Program-made: the position numbers and the translations under genes
The notes under the pieces: generated by a model
What the model was told of the DNA's origin: nothing
The model's input: only the letters and a program-made list of their open reading frames with translations
The model's database searches: none
NCBI GenBank assembly: GCA_036320915.1
Contig: JAXBDG010000013.1
Span: 558,001-622,000, forward strand
Source of the DNA: Linnemannia elongata
Lineage: Eukaryota > Mortierellomycota > Mortierellomycetes > Mortierellales > Mortierellaceae
Direction of reading: 5' to 3'
DNA: 64,000 bases
Shown: positions 33,108 through 46,441 of the stretch, piece after piece
Numbering within the stretch: the first letter of the stretch is position 1
Layout: each line of letters begins with the position of its first letter

Positions 33108-35119
33108 ATGGCCAAGAAGAACAAGAAAAAAGTCATTCGCCCCTGGTGCTGGTACGCAAACAAGAACAACACACCAAACAAAAACACTGACGCCGTAGTC
33201 GCTGGATCTGCCAGGATATGCCTGTTACTCTACTCACTCATTCAGCCTCCCTTTTACCCATTGTTTCCAATCTAGGTACTGTGAGCGTGATTTCGAGGAT
33301 GAGAAGGTCCTGATCTCCCATCAAAGGGCCAAGCATTTCAAGTGTAACCATTGCAGCAAGAAACTCAACACCGCCGGAGGAATGGCCGTCCACGTTATGC
33401 AAGTCCACAAGGAGACCATCAGCACGTAGGTCAATTATAGGAAACACTGGTTTATTCAGAACATGCTCACCTGCTACGTCAATTCTTTTCCTTAAGTTAA
33501 CAAAGACGACACAATATCTCGCCACAATAGGGTACCGAACGCAATGGAGGGTCGCGAGTCAGTGGATCTGGAAATTTACGGCATGGAGGGCATCCCAGAG
33601 GAAGATCAGATTGCATACAACGCTAGACAGGAGGCAGGAGACAACCCAGTCAGCAAACGTCCCAAGATCGCGGTAGAGTCTGTAGAATTCTCAGCAGAGG
33701 ACCTTCAGAGTCAACTGGCGGCTCACAAAGCAATGATGCAAGCGGCGTCAACACCCCCTGTTGGACCTCCTGCTGGGCCTCCTGGAATGATGCCTGGTTT
33801 CTCTGGACTCCCAATCCTTCCACCCGGCATTCCTGGCGGTCCTCCAGGCAGCATCCCTCCAATGGCTCCAGGATTCCCACCAATGGTGCCTCCTCCAGTG
33901 GGTGCCATGGGGGCACGACCACCCCCTCCCTTCCCAGGTCAGTTCCAATACCCAGGTATGCCCCCAGCTGCTGCTTCCGTCATGCCCGCTGCTTATAGCC
34001 AATTCTACCAACCGAGACCACCACCACCACCACCCTTCGGAATGCCTCCCCACCCAGGGTAAGTTCATTACTGCTATTGCTATTGATTCATTGCTAGATA
34101 TCACATTGGTAATACGGAGGTATCGGAACCGATTCTAAATGATGTTCATTTATTTCATCTCGATTTAGTATGTCACACGCTGGTCCTCCACCACCCCAGT
34201 TTCCTCCTTTTGGCAATCAAATGCCCCCACCAGGCGCTTGGCCGCCACCACAGAGACCACCTTTTGGAGCACCGCATGCAATGCCGCCACAGCCACCACA
34301 TGCGGGACTTCCTCCACCTAGATTCCCGAATGGCGGACCTATGCCTGGATTTACTCCACCAGGAATGCCTCCCAAAGGACCTTACGGACATCAGGGACCT
34401 CCACCTTCAGGGCATGCATTGCCTCCTAGACCTGGCGGACCTCCTCCTCCATTGCTTCACAACGGGCCACCGACCACGAGCGCGCCTGGAATGGCACCAC
34501 CCTCAACAGGTATTCCCAGCAGTCAGATGCATCAAGGTTTGAAGAACACATCACACATCACATCTACTCCCGATTCGACCATAAAGCCCCCAACTGGATC
34601 GGCAGCAGCACCCTCAAAACCAATTGTGGGTGCTCCAGCTGTCAGTGCCGCTCCTTTGATGGGTGCTGTGACAGCAACTGCTGCACCTGTTGCTCCCGCT
34701 GCAACTGCAATCAAGACAGAGAGTGTGGCAGCGGCCCCTGCAGCCGCTGGCGGCGCATCGGCAAAGAAGGAGAGCGTCCTTGTCTACAACGACAATGATG
34801 TATCAGTGGTAAGTGCTCGTTCTCGTGCTCTCGTTCTTTGCTTGTTTTTTTTTGTTCCAGGTCTTGTTTCTAGCTCTCACATCTTGCGCTTGCTCTTGCT
34901 CCTCCTTTGAGAGATGCGGAGGAACTCGTGGAAGTATTGCGGTCAATGCTCTCATTGTTTTTCTATCATTGTTCTTCACACAGCTTACTGACTCTGTTTT
35001 TTTTTTCTTTTTTTACATTTATTTTATGATTGTGTTTGTTTTTTGTCCGCTGGTTGGAACAATAGGAGGAAGTCCGAGCAGCATTAGAGAGGTATCGTTT
35101 CAACCCACAGACAGCATAA
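33108..35119 (+). CDS. BuGZ/ZNF207-like zinc-finger protein
   Basis: Homologue of ZNF207/BuGZ, a Bub3-binding kinetochore and spindle protein that also has splicing links. Five exons (33108-33151, 33276-33425, 33531-34058, 34169-34808, 35066-35119) give 471 aa. The basic N-terminus [20 protein letters not shown] leads into two C2H2 fingers (CWYC...H...H and CNHC...H...H, residues about 14-60), then [20 protein letters not shown], a hallmark of the family. The middle is Pro/Gly/Met-rich, as in animal BuGZ, where it supports phase separation. The C-terminus [20 protein letters not shown] is a GLEBS-type Bub3-binding motif, including the essential Glu-Glu pair. It is split by the last intron, so the EE falls in a 17-codon terminal exon. 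Missing that exon would remove the motif. Confidence 0.92.
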
Positions 35120-35202
35120 GTTTAGTCCCAATGTTATGTGTATGTTGCGCGTGTCAATATCCATTCTGTCATGTTGTTGTTTCCTCACCACGACATCATT
35201 CT

Positions 35203-35208
35203 AATAAA
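35203..35208 (+). terminator. Poly(A) signal of BuGZ
   Basis: AATAAA about 85 nt after the stop in the terminal GLEBS exon, which supports that gene end. Confidence 0.5.
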
Positions 35209-36233
35209 ACACACGAAAAAAAAGATACAAAGCCGTTGAACGTAAAGTCTTGCTGCAAGAGCATTGTTGTCGGCGACCTAAAAACGCTCTTTTGAGTGCT
35301 TTTTGGACTTTTTTTTGTTGTTGTTGCCGTGTGTCGAATGTCTTTCTTTTTTTTCTTTTCATTTTGCGCGTAAGGACGGGCTTGCATTGACAGCAAGGAT
35401 AGAAGGAGAGGAGCAGCTCAGCTTGGGTTTTGCTGTGCCACAATTTGAGCAGCCTTCCAAGGCGAGTTGTTTTCTTATTCTCTTCACGAATCGCCTTTTG
35501 TGTTTACCGTCATCTCTTTTGCGTTTTGACAGAACAAGAAGAGTAGAAGGAGGAAATGAAATAGAGGAAGGAGATTTTCTGTGATGGTTTCTTTTTTTTC
35601 TTTTTTTTTTACCGTCCCGGGCGGGAGAAAAGAACAGAGTCCAAAGATAGCGAAGGGAAGGAGAGATGAGTCCCAGGGACCGGAATAAAAATTGACGAAG
35701 AAACTGGCCCCTATTTTTGACCCGACGCAAGGAGAAAAAAAAAATATAAAAAAATACACAGACAGACAGACAGACGGATAGACAAGTGTGAGCACCAAGA
35801 AAAGAATTAATTACCTTTTGACAGGGGAAGGGATGGGAAGGGAAGGAAAAGGAAAAAGGGAAGAGGGGGAAGATAACTGAATTGCTCGCCTTCTGAGAGT
35901 TTCTTTTTTTCTTTGACAAACTAGACTTTATGGATGAACTGATTTCTTGTCCCTCAGATAAAGTGAATGAGGAAGAAAAAAAGCAATTTTTTGCAGCGGG
36001 AGGAGATATGAAGGACTGTAAAAGGAGGGGGGCGAAGTTCAAGGATAGAGAGGGAGCGCGACTTGGGAGTGAACGATGTATGACTCGAAAGGATTGGACG
36101 TAATTGAACGATTTTGTTGATTGTGGGAGGAGGGGCTTTAGGGAAATGAAAAGGGGTGTTGTGGTATATGTCAAACGGAGTCCAATCGTCTGTATGCATT
36201 GCTGACTGGTTCTTCCTTAGTGTATGCGCATGG

Positions 36234-36320
36234 AGGGGGGGGGGGGGGGGGGTGGAGGAGGAGGAGAAGAAGAAAGAGGAGGAGGAGGAGGAGGAGGAGG
36301 AGGAGGAGGAGAGGAGGAGG
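36234..36320. repeat. G run followed by (GGA)n
   Basis: A G run of about 18 nt and then GGA/GAA triplet repeats. This is purine-only sequence on the plus strand. Confidence 0.9.
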
Positions 36321-36766
36321 GCGAGGGATGTATGATTGAAAAGCAAGTACCAGCAGTATGTGCGTTTCATTCGATGTTTCTACTTCTGCGTCTGTTTGTC
36401 ATGTCTACCCCATAGTACATCGCATAGGCCCCTCGTTCCACTCCCTTCTTTTGTTTTTCTTTTTGTCTTTGTCTTTGTTATCCCATGGGCCACCTTCTTC
36501 TGCTCACAATCGAGTATTTTTATTTATTATTATTTTTTTGCGCCTTTCATCCTCCCTTCCTTCCTCGTTCTCTCTCTTCCTCTTGTTTTCTTTTTCTTTT
36601 TTCTTTCCTTCCCTTCCCTTCCCTTCTTCTCTCCTCCTCTTGCTTTCTGCTCCTTGTCCTGTCATCACCTCGGTCTGTCACCATCATCTCTTTTCTACTT
36701 CTTATTCTATTCACCCTACACTTTCCTTTTTTTTTTTTTTTTTTTCCTTTTCTTTTTCGTTCACCA

Positions 36767-39700
36767 ATGAAGAGCTTGAAGGGCGTGTTGTCGAGAAACA
36801 AGTCCAAGAACGCTCCTCCTCCCCCTCAACCTCAACCCGCTCCTGCCGTTGCTCCTCCTCCTTCTGCAGTCGCCGCTCCTCTTTCTGCCACTTCTGCTGC
36901 TTCTGCTGCTGCTCATCTTTCTTCCTCTTCTTCTTCTTCCACTCCCACTCCTACCTCATCCCCTCCCTCCCCTCTTTCTCCTCTCTCCCCCCCCTCTCCA
37001 CCCACCCCTACCCCCACTTCTACCTCCACCAACAACAATAGCGCAATTACTCCTGCTGCTGCTGCAACCAATACCTGCCCTTCCTCCTCCTCCATCTCCA
37101 ACAATACAACCACCGCTGCGGTCATCGCCTCGAGTGACCCATCCAGCATCAACTCCGGACTGACTCCCGCCACTACTTCAGCATCTATTACTCCTATTCC
37201 CACCACAGCTACCGTCACCAACCCCTCTACAACTACCACCTCTACCATCTCCCCTCTGGCCCCTTCGTCGCTCTCCTCTGCTGTCTCTATTAACGTCAAC
37301 AACAACAATAACACCGACAACAACAACCACAGCAGTAACAACAGCATTATCCACAGTAACACCAACGGTCTATCCCTTGCTAATACTACTTTCACCGGAG
37401 CACACAGCAACCAGGCCCCAGTCCAGGTCCATACCAGTGCCACCAACGTCTACCCAAGTGATTCAACCCAGCACCCAACTGCAACTACCTCAGCCTACAG
37501 CCACAACAACGGCGCCATGACTCAAGATCAACGGGACGCTCACCCCCCTACCATCGTCATTATGAATGCAGACCCTGTAAGTGGTTTTCCTTTCGTTCTC
37601 CATCACCAAATACACACTCACCCACTCTCCCCTTTATTATTACTTGTATCTCTTTCATTTTTGAAGTGAAGCGAGAGAGGACGACAACAAAGCCAGGGGT
37701 GGTTTTTTGTGCAAAAGAAGTGCTGGGCCATCCTGTTTTGCGTATCGTGCCTGCCTTTGCTATTGTTGTCTTTGCCTGTTGCCTGTTGCTTGCTGCCTTT
37801 TTTTCCACCTTTGTCCCCTCTCTCTCTCTCTCTCCCCCCCCCCCCTTTTTTTCATCGCATTGGTCAGTTGTTGACAACCGTTCCCCTGTCGACAGATCCC
37901 CCCCCCCTTCTCTTACCATCTCTCTCAGCCTCGCTTTTTATCCTCCCAACCCACGGCGGCAAACTGACGTCTAACTTCATTCGGATTGGTATCTGTCAAA
38001 CCACACGCATTATTAGGCTGAATACCAACAGTCCGGAGCTACATCGACGTTCGGCGGTCACCCGGCGTCTCCAAGCCCTGCATCACCGGCCGGGAAATTA
38101 ACAGGAGAGAAGGAGGTGCCCAAGAGCGGCCCACTGAACAGGATGAAGAACGCGCCTAAGGATGCGATCCCTATCAGCAAAACACCGAGGAGACAGCGAT
38201 CGTCTCGATTCCATGTCACGGAGCGTGTTACATTGGAACGTCTGCAGGGTCTCGATGGTACAGTGACGCACCCAACACCATTAGAACCGTTTTGTGATAT
38301 TTTGTGATGTATATTTTTCTTTTTCTGTTTTTACCTGTGATCAATCATCAATCACATTTGAGCAGAGAGAAAAAGTACCTTTTGCTGGTTTGTGTTTGAT
38401 AAGCTTATTATTATTATCATTCTCTTTCTTCCCAACATCACGAATGAGTTGCTTACCGCCCCCCGATCCATTTATTGTTATTATTTGTCCCCGAGAATAG
38501 AGGTGGCTCACATCGATCGTCAGGAGCTGTTCTTGAGAAAGATTGGGCAGTGTGCCGTTGTCTTTGACTTCAACGACGCCTCTTCGGAACTCAAGGGCAA
38601 GGAGATCAAGCGGCAGGCCCTGACTGAGATTCTGGACTATATCACCAACAACAGAGGCGTCATCACGGAGCCCATCTACCCTGAGGTTGTCAACATGGTA
38701 CGAACAAAACGATACTTCTCTCCGATCTCTTTTTATTTTCTTTCTTTTCTTTCTGCAATTCTCTCTCGTTAAGGAAAAAAGAAAGAAAATGACCTAATGT
38801 AACTCGCATGTGGGTGTGTCTATTTGTCCTGTCTGTCCATTCTTGTTGTTTAATAGTTTGCCACCAATCTGTTCAGAACCATCCCGCCCCAAATCAACCC
38901 ATCAGGAGAGGCTTTCGATCCAGAGGAGGACGAACCTGTGCTGGAGCTCGCATGGCCTCACCTTCAGATCGTTTACGAGTTCTTCCTTCGCTTCATCGAA
39001 TCGCCCGACTTCAACACCAACATGGCCAAAAAGTATATCGACCATCACTTTATCCTTCAGGTACGGTATTGTGATCCGCTTTAGGTCGTTCAATGTTTAT
39101 TCAACTATTTGGCACACGACTAATATGATTTGAATTTTATCATGGTAGTTGTTGGAGCTGTTCGACAGTGAGGATCCTCGTGAGCGTGACTTTTTGAAAA
39201 CGACGCTTCATCGTATCTATGGCAAGTTCTTGAATTTGCGTGCGTTCATCCGCCGCTCCATCAACAACGTCTTCTTCCAGTTCATTTACGAGAAGGAGAG
39301 ACACAACGGAATTGCGGAGCTCCTGGAGATCTTGGGAAGGTGAGTCCTCCTGAACGACCTGTCATGAAATCAATTGCCTGGACAAACAAATATTATGAGC
39401 GTTGATAACTTGACACTGACACACTATTTTTATATCTCATGTCTGGGTGGATTCACTGGTACCTTTTCTATTCTGCCTTTAGTATCATCAACGGCTTCGC
39501 GTTGCCCTTGAAAGAGGAGCACAAGACCTTCCTCACAAAAGTCCTTTTGCCTCTGCACAAGGCGAGATCGTTGACTCTCTACCACCCTCAATTGGCCTAC
39601 TGTGTTGTCCAGTTCTTGGAGAAAGATCCTACCTTGACTGAGGAGGTATGACGACCGAGATGTTTGGATTTTAGCAACGAATAGCTGTCGATCTCAATAG

Positions 39701-40939
39701 CTCTTGGCTAATCTTGCCTTCTCTTTTCTTTATTTCTTGCATTGATAGGTTGTTCATGGATTGTTGCGGTTCTGGCCAAAGGTCAACAGTCCCAAGGAGG
39801 TCATGTTCCTAAACGAAATCGAGGAGATCTTGGACGTTATTGAGCCATCAGAGTTTGTCAAGATCGAAGGACCATTGTTCACACAAATTGCTCGCTGTGT
39901 TGCCAGTCCACATTGTCAGGTAATGTCGCTCGCTTGCACAATGTTGGTTGTTTATATTTTTTTGTTTTGTCTCGTTCATTTTTACTGACTTGTGGCTTCT
40001 CGCTATGACTTTTAGGTGGCAGAAAGAGCATTATACTACTGGAACAACGAGTACATTGTCAATTTGATCCACGACAACGCCAACGAGATCTTGCCTATTG
40101 TGTTCCAGTCTCTCTACAAGAACTCAAAGACGCATTGGAACAGGTGCGGCCAACATTCCGTTCTTCACCTTGACCCTGGATGTGGATGGTTAGTTTACAT
40201 GGCGTCTATTGGACTGCATAATTAACCCATGTTTGTCTCCCTGTGACACCTTTTAGGACCATTCATGGCCTTGTTTTCAACGCCCTCAAACTCTTCATGG
40301 ATGCTACACCCAAGTTGTTTGACGAGTGCACGAACCACTACCGTCAAGCAAGACAAAAGTAAGATCCGTTTTCATGCAAGCCGCGCCGCAAGCCTTGTCA
40401 CCGTTCAAGGAGCATCAGCATACTGACTATCTATATATGTATATTTTAATTGGCTTGTTCTAGTGATCGAAAGCGCCTTCAGGACAGAGAGGAGATCTGG
40501 CAAAGATTGGAGCAGCAAGCGATTCAGAACTATGCCAATCTCTCAGCCCAAGGTGCCGTATCGGCCCCCATGCCTCACCATGCTGAACCCATCTCTGTGC
40601 CTCTTGGTATGTGGCGCTACTCTTGTTTCATGTGTGCATTGATTCAGTGCCTGACTCTTTATATTCTAACCAGACATATTTAACATCAACATAGAATCAT
40701 TTGACGATGGCGAAGTCATGGATGAGCCCGAGGAAGAGACTCTTGAGAATGGAGCTGATCAAGACCATTATGGCGGAGACTTGCAGACGTTCGAGAACAA
40801 CACCCCAGTTTTCCACCAGTTCCGCCGAAAGTCTATTATCCCAGTTGACGAGACTGTCCTGGACGAGCTCTCGCGCCATCGCAGTTTGGAGGAGGTGTTG
40901 GATATGAAGAGGTCAGCCACAAACGCCGACGTTGAGTAA
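36767..40939 (+). CDS. RTS1: PP2A B56 (B') regulatory subunit
   Basis: Regulatory B56 subunit that directs protein phosphatase 2A to LxxIxE-containing substrates. Eleven exons (36767-37576, 38032-38257, 38501-38697, 38857-39060, 39149-39339, 39483-39645, 39749-39919, 40016-40143, 40257-40358, 40464-40606, 40695-40939) join in phase to 859 aa. Residues 1-330 are low complexity (Pro/Ala, Ser/Thr, polyN). The HEAT-repeat core starts about residue 335 and shows [113 protein letters not shown] and a [16 protein letters not shown] end, all B56 hallmarks. The ATG at 36767 ([15 protein letters not shown]) follows a T run; the frame is open upstream but low complexity. Like yeast Rts1 it has a long disordered N-terminus. 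Confidence 0.95.
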
Positions 40940-41154
40940 AAGTAGAGTAGAGTACAGGAAAGGACGGACAGGACAGGAATGCAGTGGAAAGCCTATTCCT
41001 CAGACGAGTACAGCAGGCTGATGATGGTGATGATGATTATGAAGGATAAAGAAGAAAAGCGAGAGTCCTGACGGTTTGGTGTATATGTATTTGCTAGACA
41101 TCGTCTTGGACCCCGTCCCCGAACCCCCCTTTAATGACCCACCCTCAATGATAG

Positions 41155-41160
41155 AATAAA
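41155..41160 (+). terminator. Poly(A) signal of the B56 gene, just before the WDR59 start
   Basis: AATAAA 215 nt after the B56 stop and only 38 nt before the chosen WDR59 ATG. The B56 3' UTR and WDR59 5' UTR therefore probably overlap. Confidence 0.45.
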
Positions 41161-41197
41161 ATCACATGACCAGATTAGTTTTTGCAGCTGTAGAAAA

Positions 41198-44100
41198 ATG
41201 AGCAGGCAGCGAGGGAAGGGACAGCGACGAAACGATGCAACCGCCATTCCTCCGTCCGCCTTGAATGCCATGAACAGGAACGAGCACAGGAGTCCAGAAG
41301 GACGGAACACTCACAACAGTGGCCATATCAGCGACATCCAGGAGAATGAGGAGAATGAGGACCACTCAGTCGAGGAGGATACACCTGCACGCCTAGATCA
41401 TCGTCCCTCCGGTGAACCTATTCATCCTCCCCAGTCTCATTCACATCTTCAACCGCCGCGCGACCATGGCAGGCCATCGGTCAGCGACGACAGCAGTACC
41501 AGCAACAACAGTAGCAACAGTCCAACCAACAAGCACAACAATAACAGTAATCAATACAGTAACGGCAGTCCAGCAGGAGGAAGTCGTAGTCCCAACAAGA
41601 GCCTCGACAAGGACGGACAGAGACAGACCAGTCCCAAAATACCTCTCCGACTATCGACATCCATGGTCGGTGCGTCATCGTCTGCGTTTCATATCCACGA
41701 CAATCCTATGTCTGCAATCCTTCCCAAAATGCCGGCGTTGTTCAATAACGGGTCTTCATCTTCGTCATTTGTTGATACCATGACTCAGCAACTGTCGATA
41801 CATGTTGAGCAACCTGTCGGGAGCATGAGTATCTCGCCCAGTAGTCGAGACGTTGTCCTTGCCGCGTAAGTTTTTCTTTTGTTTTTATTGAAAAGCGTGG
41901 AACTAATAGCTTTTTGGTCGCAGCACAGGTTTGGTTTGGATGTGACATGATGATTGACCAAATTGCTCTTTGTCTCGGCTCGCCCCGTAACATGCTCATA
42001 GCCGGAAAGGTCTGTTCATCATTGACCTCGAGAACCCATACGAGCCGCCTCGCGTGCTTCACCACCTCACCAAGTGGGAGGTTGCCGATGTTCAATGGAA
42101 CCCACATTTCAGCCGCGCCAACTGGATAGCTTCCACTGTGAGTAGCTTTTTAGCTTCTCCCCACGCGTCATTTTGTATGGCGCACAATGAACAAAGGCAT
42201 CGTTATGATTATTGAAACTAATATCTTCAAAACGTGATAATAGTCGAATCAAAAGGCGCTTATTTGGAACCTCAGTCATAGCGCACCTCGCGCTGTTGAG
42301 CTCATTCTCCATGCCCACAACAGAGCTATCAGTGATATCAATTGGTCGCCCTTCCACCCCGATTTGCTGGCGACCTGCTCTGTCGACACGTTTGTTCATC
42401 TGTGGGATCTGAGAACACCAAAGAAGCCCGTCAATTCGTTTTGCGCATGGACAGGTAATTTATTTATTTCTTGCTAAATATCTAGTTTTGGCGGAAGTCC
42501 AGGGTGGTCAAGGCTTTATGACACCATGCTGAAAGGTACTATTTCATTCTCCGTTTTTGATAATAGCGGCGGCGACGGTAGTCAAGTTCAATCGCAAGGA
42601 CGAGTTCACATTGGCTTCAGCACACGATACCAAGGTGGAAGTTTGGGATACCAGGAAAGGATCCTCGCCATACATCAGCATCCAGGCCCACAAACAAAAG
42701 ATTAATGGAATCGACTGGAGCCGTAAGCACAGGAATCATATCGTCACCTGCAGCTTGGATAAGATGGTCAAGTTTTGGGATATTGACGAACCCACGGAAC
42801 CTCAGAACGAGATCACGACAAAGTCGCCTGTCTGGCGTGCCCGACATACGCCGTTCGGTCACGGAATTCTTACGATGCCGCAGAGGACAGAGACGGCACT
42901 CTCCTTGTGGAATCGGGATCATTCGTCAGAGCCGGTGTATAAATTTGAGGGGCATACGGACACGGTCAAGGAGTTTGTGTGGCGCGTTCGTGAAGTGGGC
43001 GACGATAACAATCAGCGACTTTTTCAGCTGGTGACTTGGTCCAAAGATCAGCATCTCCGACTTTGGCCCATTAGTGAGAACATGTTGCAGGCGATGGATC
43101 ACAGGTCTACAACGCCTGTCGACGTTGCTCCATACCCCTCATCGCACGACAATCTTTCCTTCAGAGACCCAGCTCCGCTAAACATCGCGGTAACTCCTTC
43201 CAGGGCAGTGTCGACATTGCGTGTTTTGGCTGGAAATAGATTGTCGACTATGACACCTTTCCGGACATCAATGTCATCTCGCTCTGTCGGACCAGTGGGC
43301 ACTCAAGGAGGATTCTATCGAGAACGCAAGGCGCCTTCACCTCTGGTGTGGATGCAGGGCGTCCGTCTGGTGAAGCCGAGCGGCGATCTCGAGTTGCCTG
43401 ATCGTGCATCACCCCAGACTGTCGCCACGGAGATTGCCGCTGTTGGAAAGAAGTTTCAGAACGTCAAGTTTGAGAAGGTCAATGTTGCGGGCCGGACCTG
43501 CACCATCAGTCTGAACAGTTTGCGGTCCAACGAGGGAGTCTCGTTCTTGCGTGTCAACATCTCTTTCCCACAGTTCTACCCAAAGCAGGCTCCACCAACG
43601 TTTGAGATTCAGAAATCTGGAATGTTGTCTATGGCAACAAGAGCGAGAATCGCGGCAAGTTTAGACCACATTGCGGCGAGTCATGCATCGAGAGGTTTGC
43701 CATGTTTGGAGGCAATTATTCGATGTCTTTTGGGAGAGGATAAACGCGATGAGGTCTTGGAGAAGGGCCTGGACGAGTCAGATGAAGATGATACGATTGT
43801 CAACCCCTTGCGAAAATCGCGTGGTCGTGATAATGGAGCGGCGGACAAGAAGGACCAGCAGATTCCCTTCCCTTGCCTCTGTGGTGCCGTCTTTGCTACC
43901 AATGGTGAGCTCATTTTTTTTCAACGAGTTATCAGGATGCCAATTTCAAACAACGCCACTAACTTTGACTCTTTTTTTTTTTGTTTGTTTCTAGGAAAAC
44001 TGGTTACATTCTTTTCCAAGCTCCGCACGCCCCACGCATCGACTTCAAGCTTGCCAGTGACAGGACGGAGTAGCACATTGATCAAGACCCCATACACATA

Positions 44101-46441
44101 TACCCACCCTCGAACATATGCATCGATGGGCGAATACAAGGCTTTCTCGCGTCTGCCAAGCGGAGCTGAGGGACTGGCAGGAACAGTGTCCAGCTTTGTG
44201 GCCGACACGGATGATCAGGACGATCTCTGGCTGGCGCCCAGCCTGTTCTCCAAGAACAAGCAACCCAAACAGGAACTCGTCCGTGTGACACGGAAACCAA
44301 AAGACCAGCCCGTGTTTTTCAAGCCATTGCCTCAATCCCGAAGCACGCTGTATTTGAAGGATATTACGTATTTGCTTCCTGTCTCACCGCGTCTTGCTGC
44401 CGTCTATACGTAAGTCTTTTTTCTCTTCTGCTTACTCGACACGTTTCACCGTCATGTATAATTACACCATTGAACAGCGACACTAACGAGACATTGTTTC
44501 GATGTCCACTTGCATAGCTTGAATGGAGATAATGTGTCTGAGATTTGCGAACAGAACGCGTTGCAGGCCAGGCATTTGAAGCGCATGGATCTGTATAAGA
44601 TTTGGAAGTTGGCAGCTTTGATCCTCACGCTATCTGTCCCCATGGACCCCGTAACGTTTGAGATGAACAAGACCGAGATTTCAAAGATGAACTCTCAGAC
44701 ACACCCGGACAAGCTGCTGGACTTGATGAACCGATCCAACCATGCCAAGCAGCGACGCGATAGCGGTATGGCCTTTATACCGGGGCTGGAGGATACCTTT
44801 TACCAGAAGGTTCGGTGGGGTACTCATCCTCTCGGTCGCAAGCTTGTCGACGTCCTGTAAGCCTCTTCATTGAAATGTATAGTGTTATGGTCCTGATAAT
44901 TTACCTGAACGAAGGGATACATGCAAGATGTAACTGACACGAGGTTTCTTTTGTTCTGAATGAAATAGATTTTCGTATTTGGAGCGCCATGGAGATATTC
45001 AGATGTTGGCTTTGCTCTCTTGTGTGTTCAAAGATCCTTTCAGGAACACGATTGCTGTCACAGGCATCACACCTGTAAGTTGGAAGCTATGCATTTTTTT
45101 TGTCTATGATAGCACATGAAATATTGTTGTGGATCACTAACTTTATTTCATAATGTGCGATGTACGATAGCCACAAGCCAATTACAGGCCACACGAGTCG
45201 CCGATGAGTGATGCGCCGGACTACTTCAACAGTCGACAGGCTGGCAATGCTACCCGGTCACTCAGCGGATTGGCTCTCAACACGACACCCATGTCACTGG
45301 AACAGTCTTCAACACGTCCCAGGACCCCTGCTGCAACCAGGATTTCGCCTTATCTGAATCGCGTGTCACCTACGACGGTTGCATTTGGAACCTCATATTC
45401 GTCTTCGCTGAGACGAACACCTAGTCGATTCTATCCTGGAGGAGCTACCTCGCCCTTGACTACGCCCTCGTCACTTCGGGAGGTGCATTCCGAAGTCAAT
45501 GGTGTGTTGGTCCCACTGATGCCCATGACGAGTAACGCGTACGCAAACGGAATTGGACCGCAGGATGGCAGTGGTAGTAGTGGCGGTGTTGTTGGAACAG
45601 GACCGGTCCTGCCGTATACCCACAGCAAGCGTGACTCGTACCATTCGTTGCAGAGCACCAGTCCAACAATGTACAACTCTAAGCTGGGACCCATGATGCA
45701 TCGACGGCAATCGAGTACTTCTCCGTCCCCTCTTGTTGACAAGATGGAGCGGTATACTGTTCGTGGCAGCGGGTTCAAGATGACGAAGATGAACACCAGT
45801 CTCTTTGACGCCGAAGAAACGTAAGCTTTTTGGCTTTGGTTAAGTAGGGAAGAAAAGGGCAGATATATATGGGTTTTGTTATTAATCAATATTTTGTTCT
45901 TTGTTTTCCATCCTACAGGCCGATGAACATTCCGTTGCTGGATCCGGCAAAGGAATCCCAACACAACACCTGGCGTCTCCTCTACGCCGAGATGATGTAC
46001 AGCTGGGGCCTCTTCGAAGCCCGAACGGAGCTCCTCAAGTTCCTCACCTTCAAACACCAACCCAACTACCGCGTCAAGGACGACCAATCCCCTCTCGAAC
46101 GTCTCTTGGGTATCGAAAAACGTGGTCCACAAATCTTCAACAAGTGTTTCGAATGCGAGAAGCGACTCTACCCGAGCTACAAGTGCGATTTCTGTAAACG
46201 CATGCGGGTGGGCATCAAGTGTACGATTTGTCATATCTCTGTTCGCGGAAGGACCTCGGTCTGCTTGAAGTGTGCGCATGGAGGGCATACGGAGCATTTG
46301 TGGGAGTGGTTTGTTCAGGAAGGAAATGGAGTTTGCCCTACGGGCTGTGGGTGTGAGTGTTTGGTGAACTTTGGAGGATGGGCTGGGGGGTTGGCGATCC
46401 AGCCAATCCATAAGCAGCTGCTACCGCAGGAATCTCTTTAG
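41198..46441 (+). CDS. SEA3: WDR59/Sea3 subunit of the SEACAT/GATOR2 complex
   Basis: Vacuole/lysosome-associated TORC1 regulator, orthologous to WDR59 (yeast Sea3/Mtc5). Nine exons (41198-41865, 42002-42137, 42244-42454, 42567-43904, 43995-44409, 44518-44856, 44969-45074, 45171-45820, 45919-46441) join in phase to 1193 aa. Domains: disordered polar N-terminus (1-200); WD40 propeller from about 205 to 470 (ARKGLFIIDLENPYEPPRV, VDTFVHLWDLRTPKKPV, KVEVWDTRKGSSPYISIQAH, LDKMVKFWDIDEPTEPQ, DQHLRLWPIS); RWD domain about 620-730 (FPQFYPKQAPPTFEIQ); and a C-terminal zinc-binding RING-like module about 1095-1165 (CFECEKRLYPSYKCDFCKR, CTICHISVRGRTSVCLKC, AHGGHTEHLWEWF, CPTGCGCEC). The N-terminal start is the least certain part. 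Later in-frame ATGs exist, and the 41198 ATG is only 258 bp after the B56 stop. Confidence 0.93.

Larger units (their letters stand above)
35120..36766. other. Intergenic region upstream of the B56 gene
   Basis: No gene. Contains GACA repeats near 35760, the G-run/GGA block (36234-36320) and a C/T-rich leader ending in a T run (36727-36745) just before the B56 start. Large ORFs of 200-390 codons are pyrimidine artefacts. Confidence 0.55.

Noticed and set aside
36485..36766. N-terminal extension of the B56 protein to 36485
   Set aside because: It would add 94 residues of Phe/Leu/Ser read from a C/T tract. The ATG at 36767 gives a sensible basic N-terminus.
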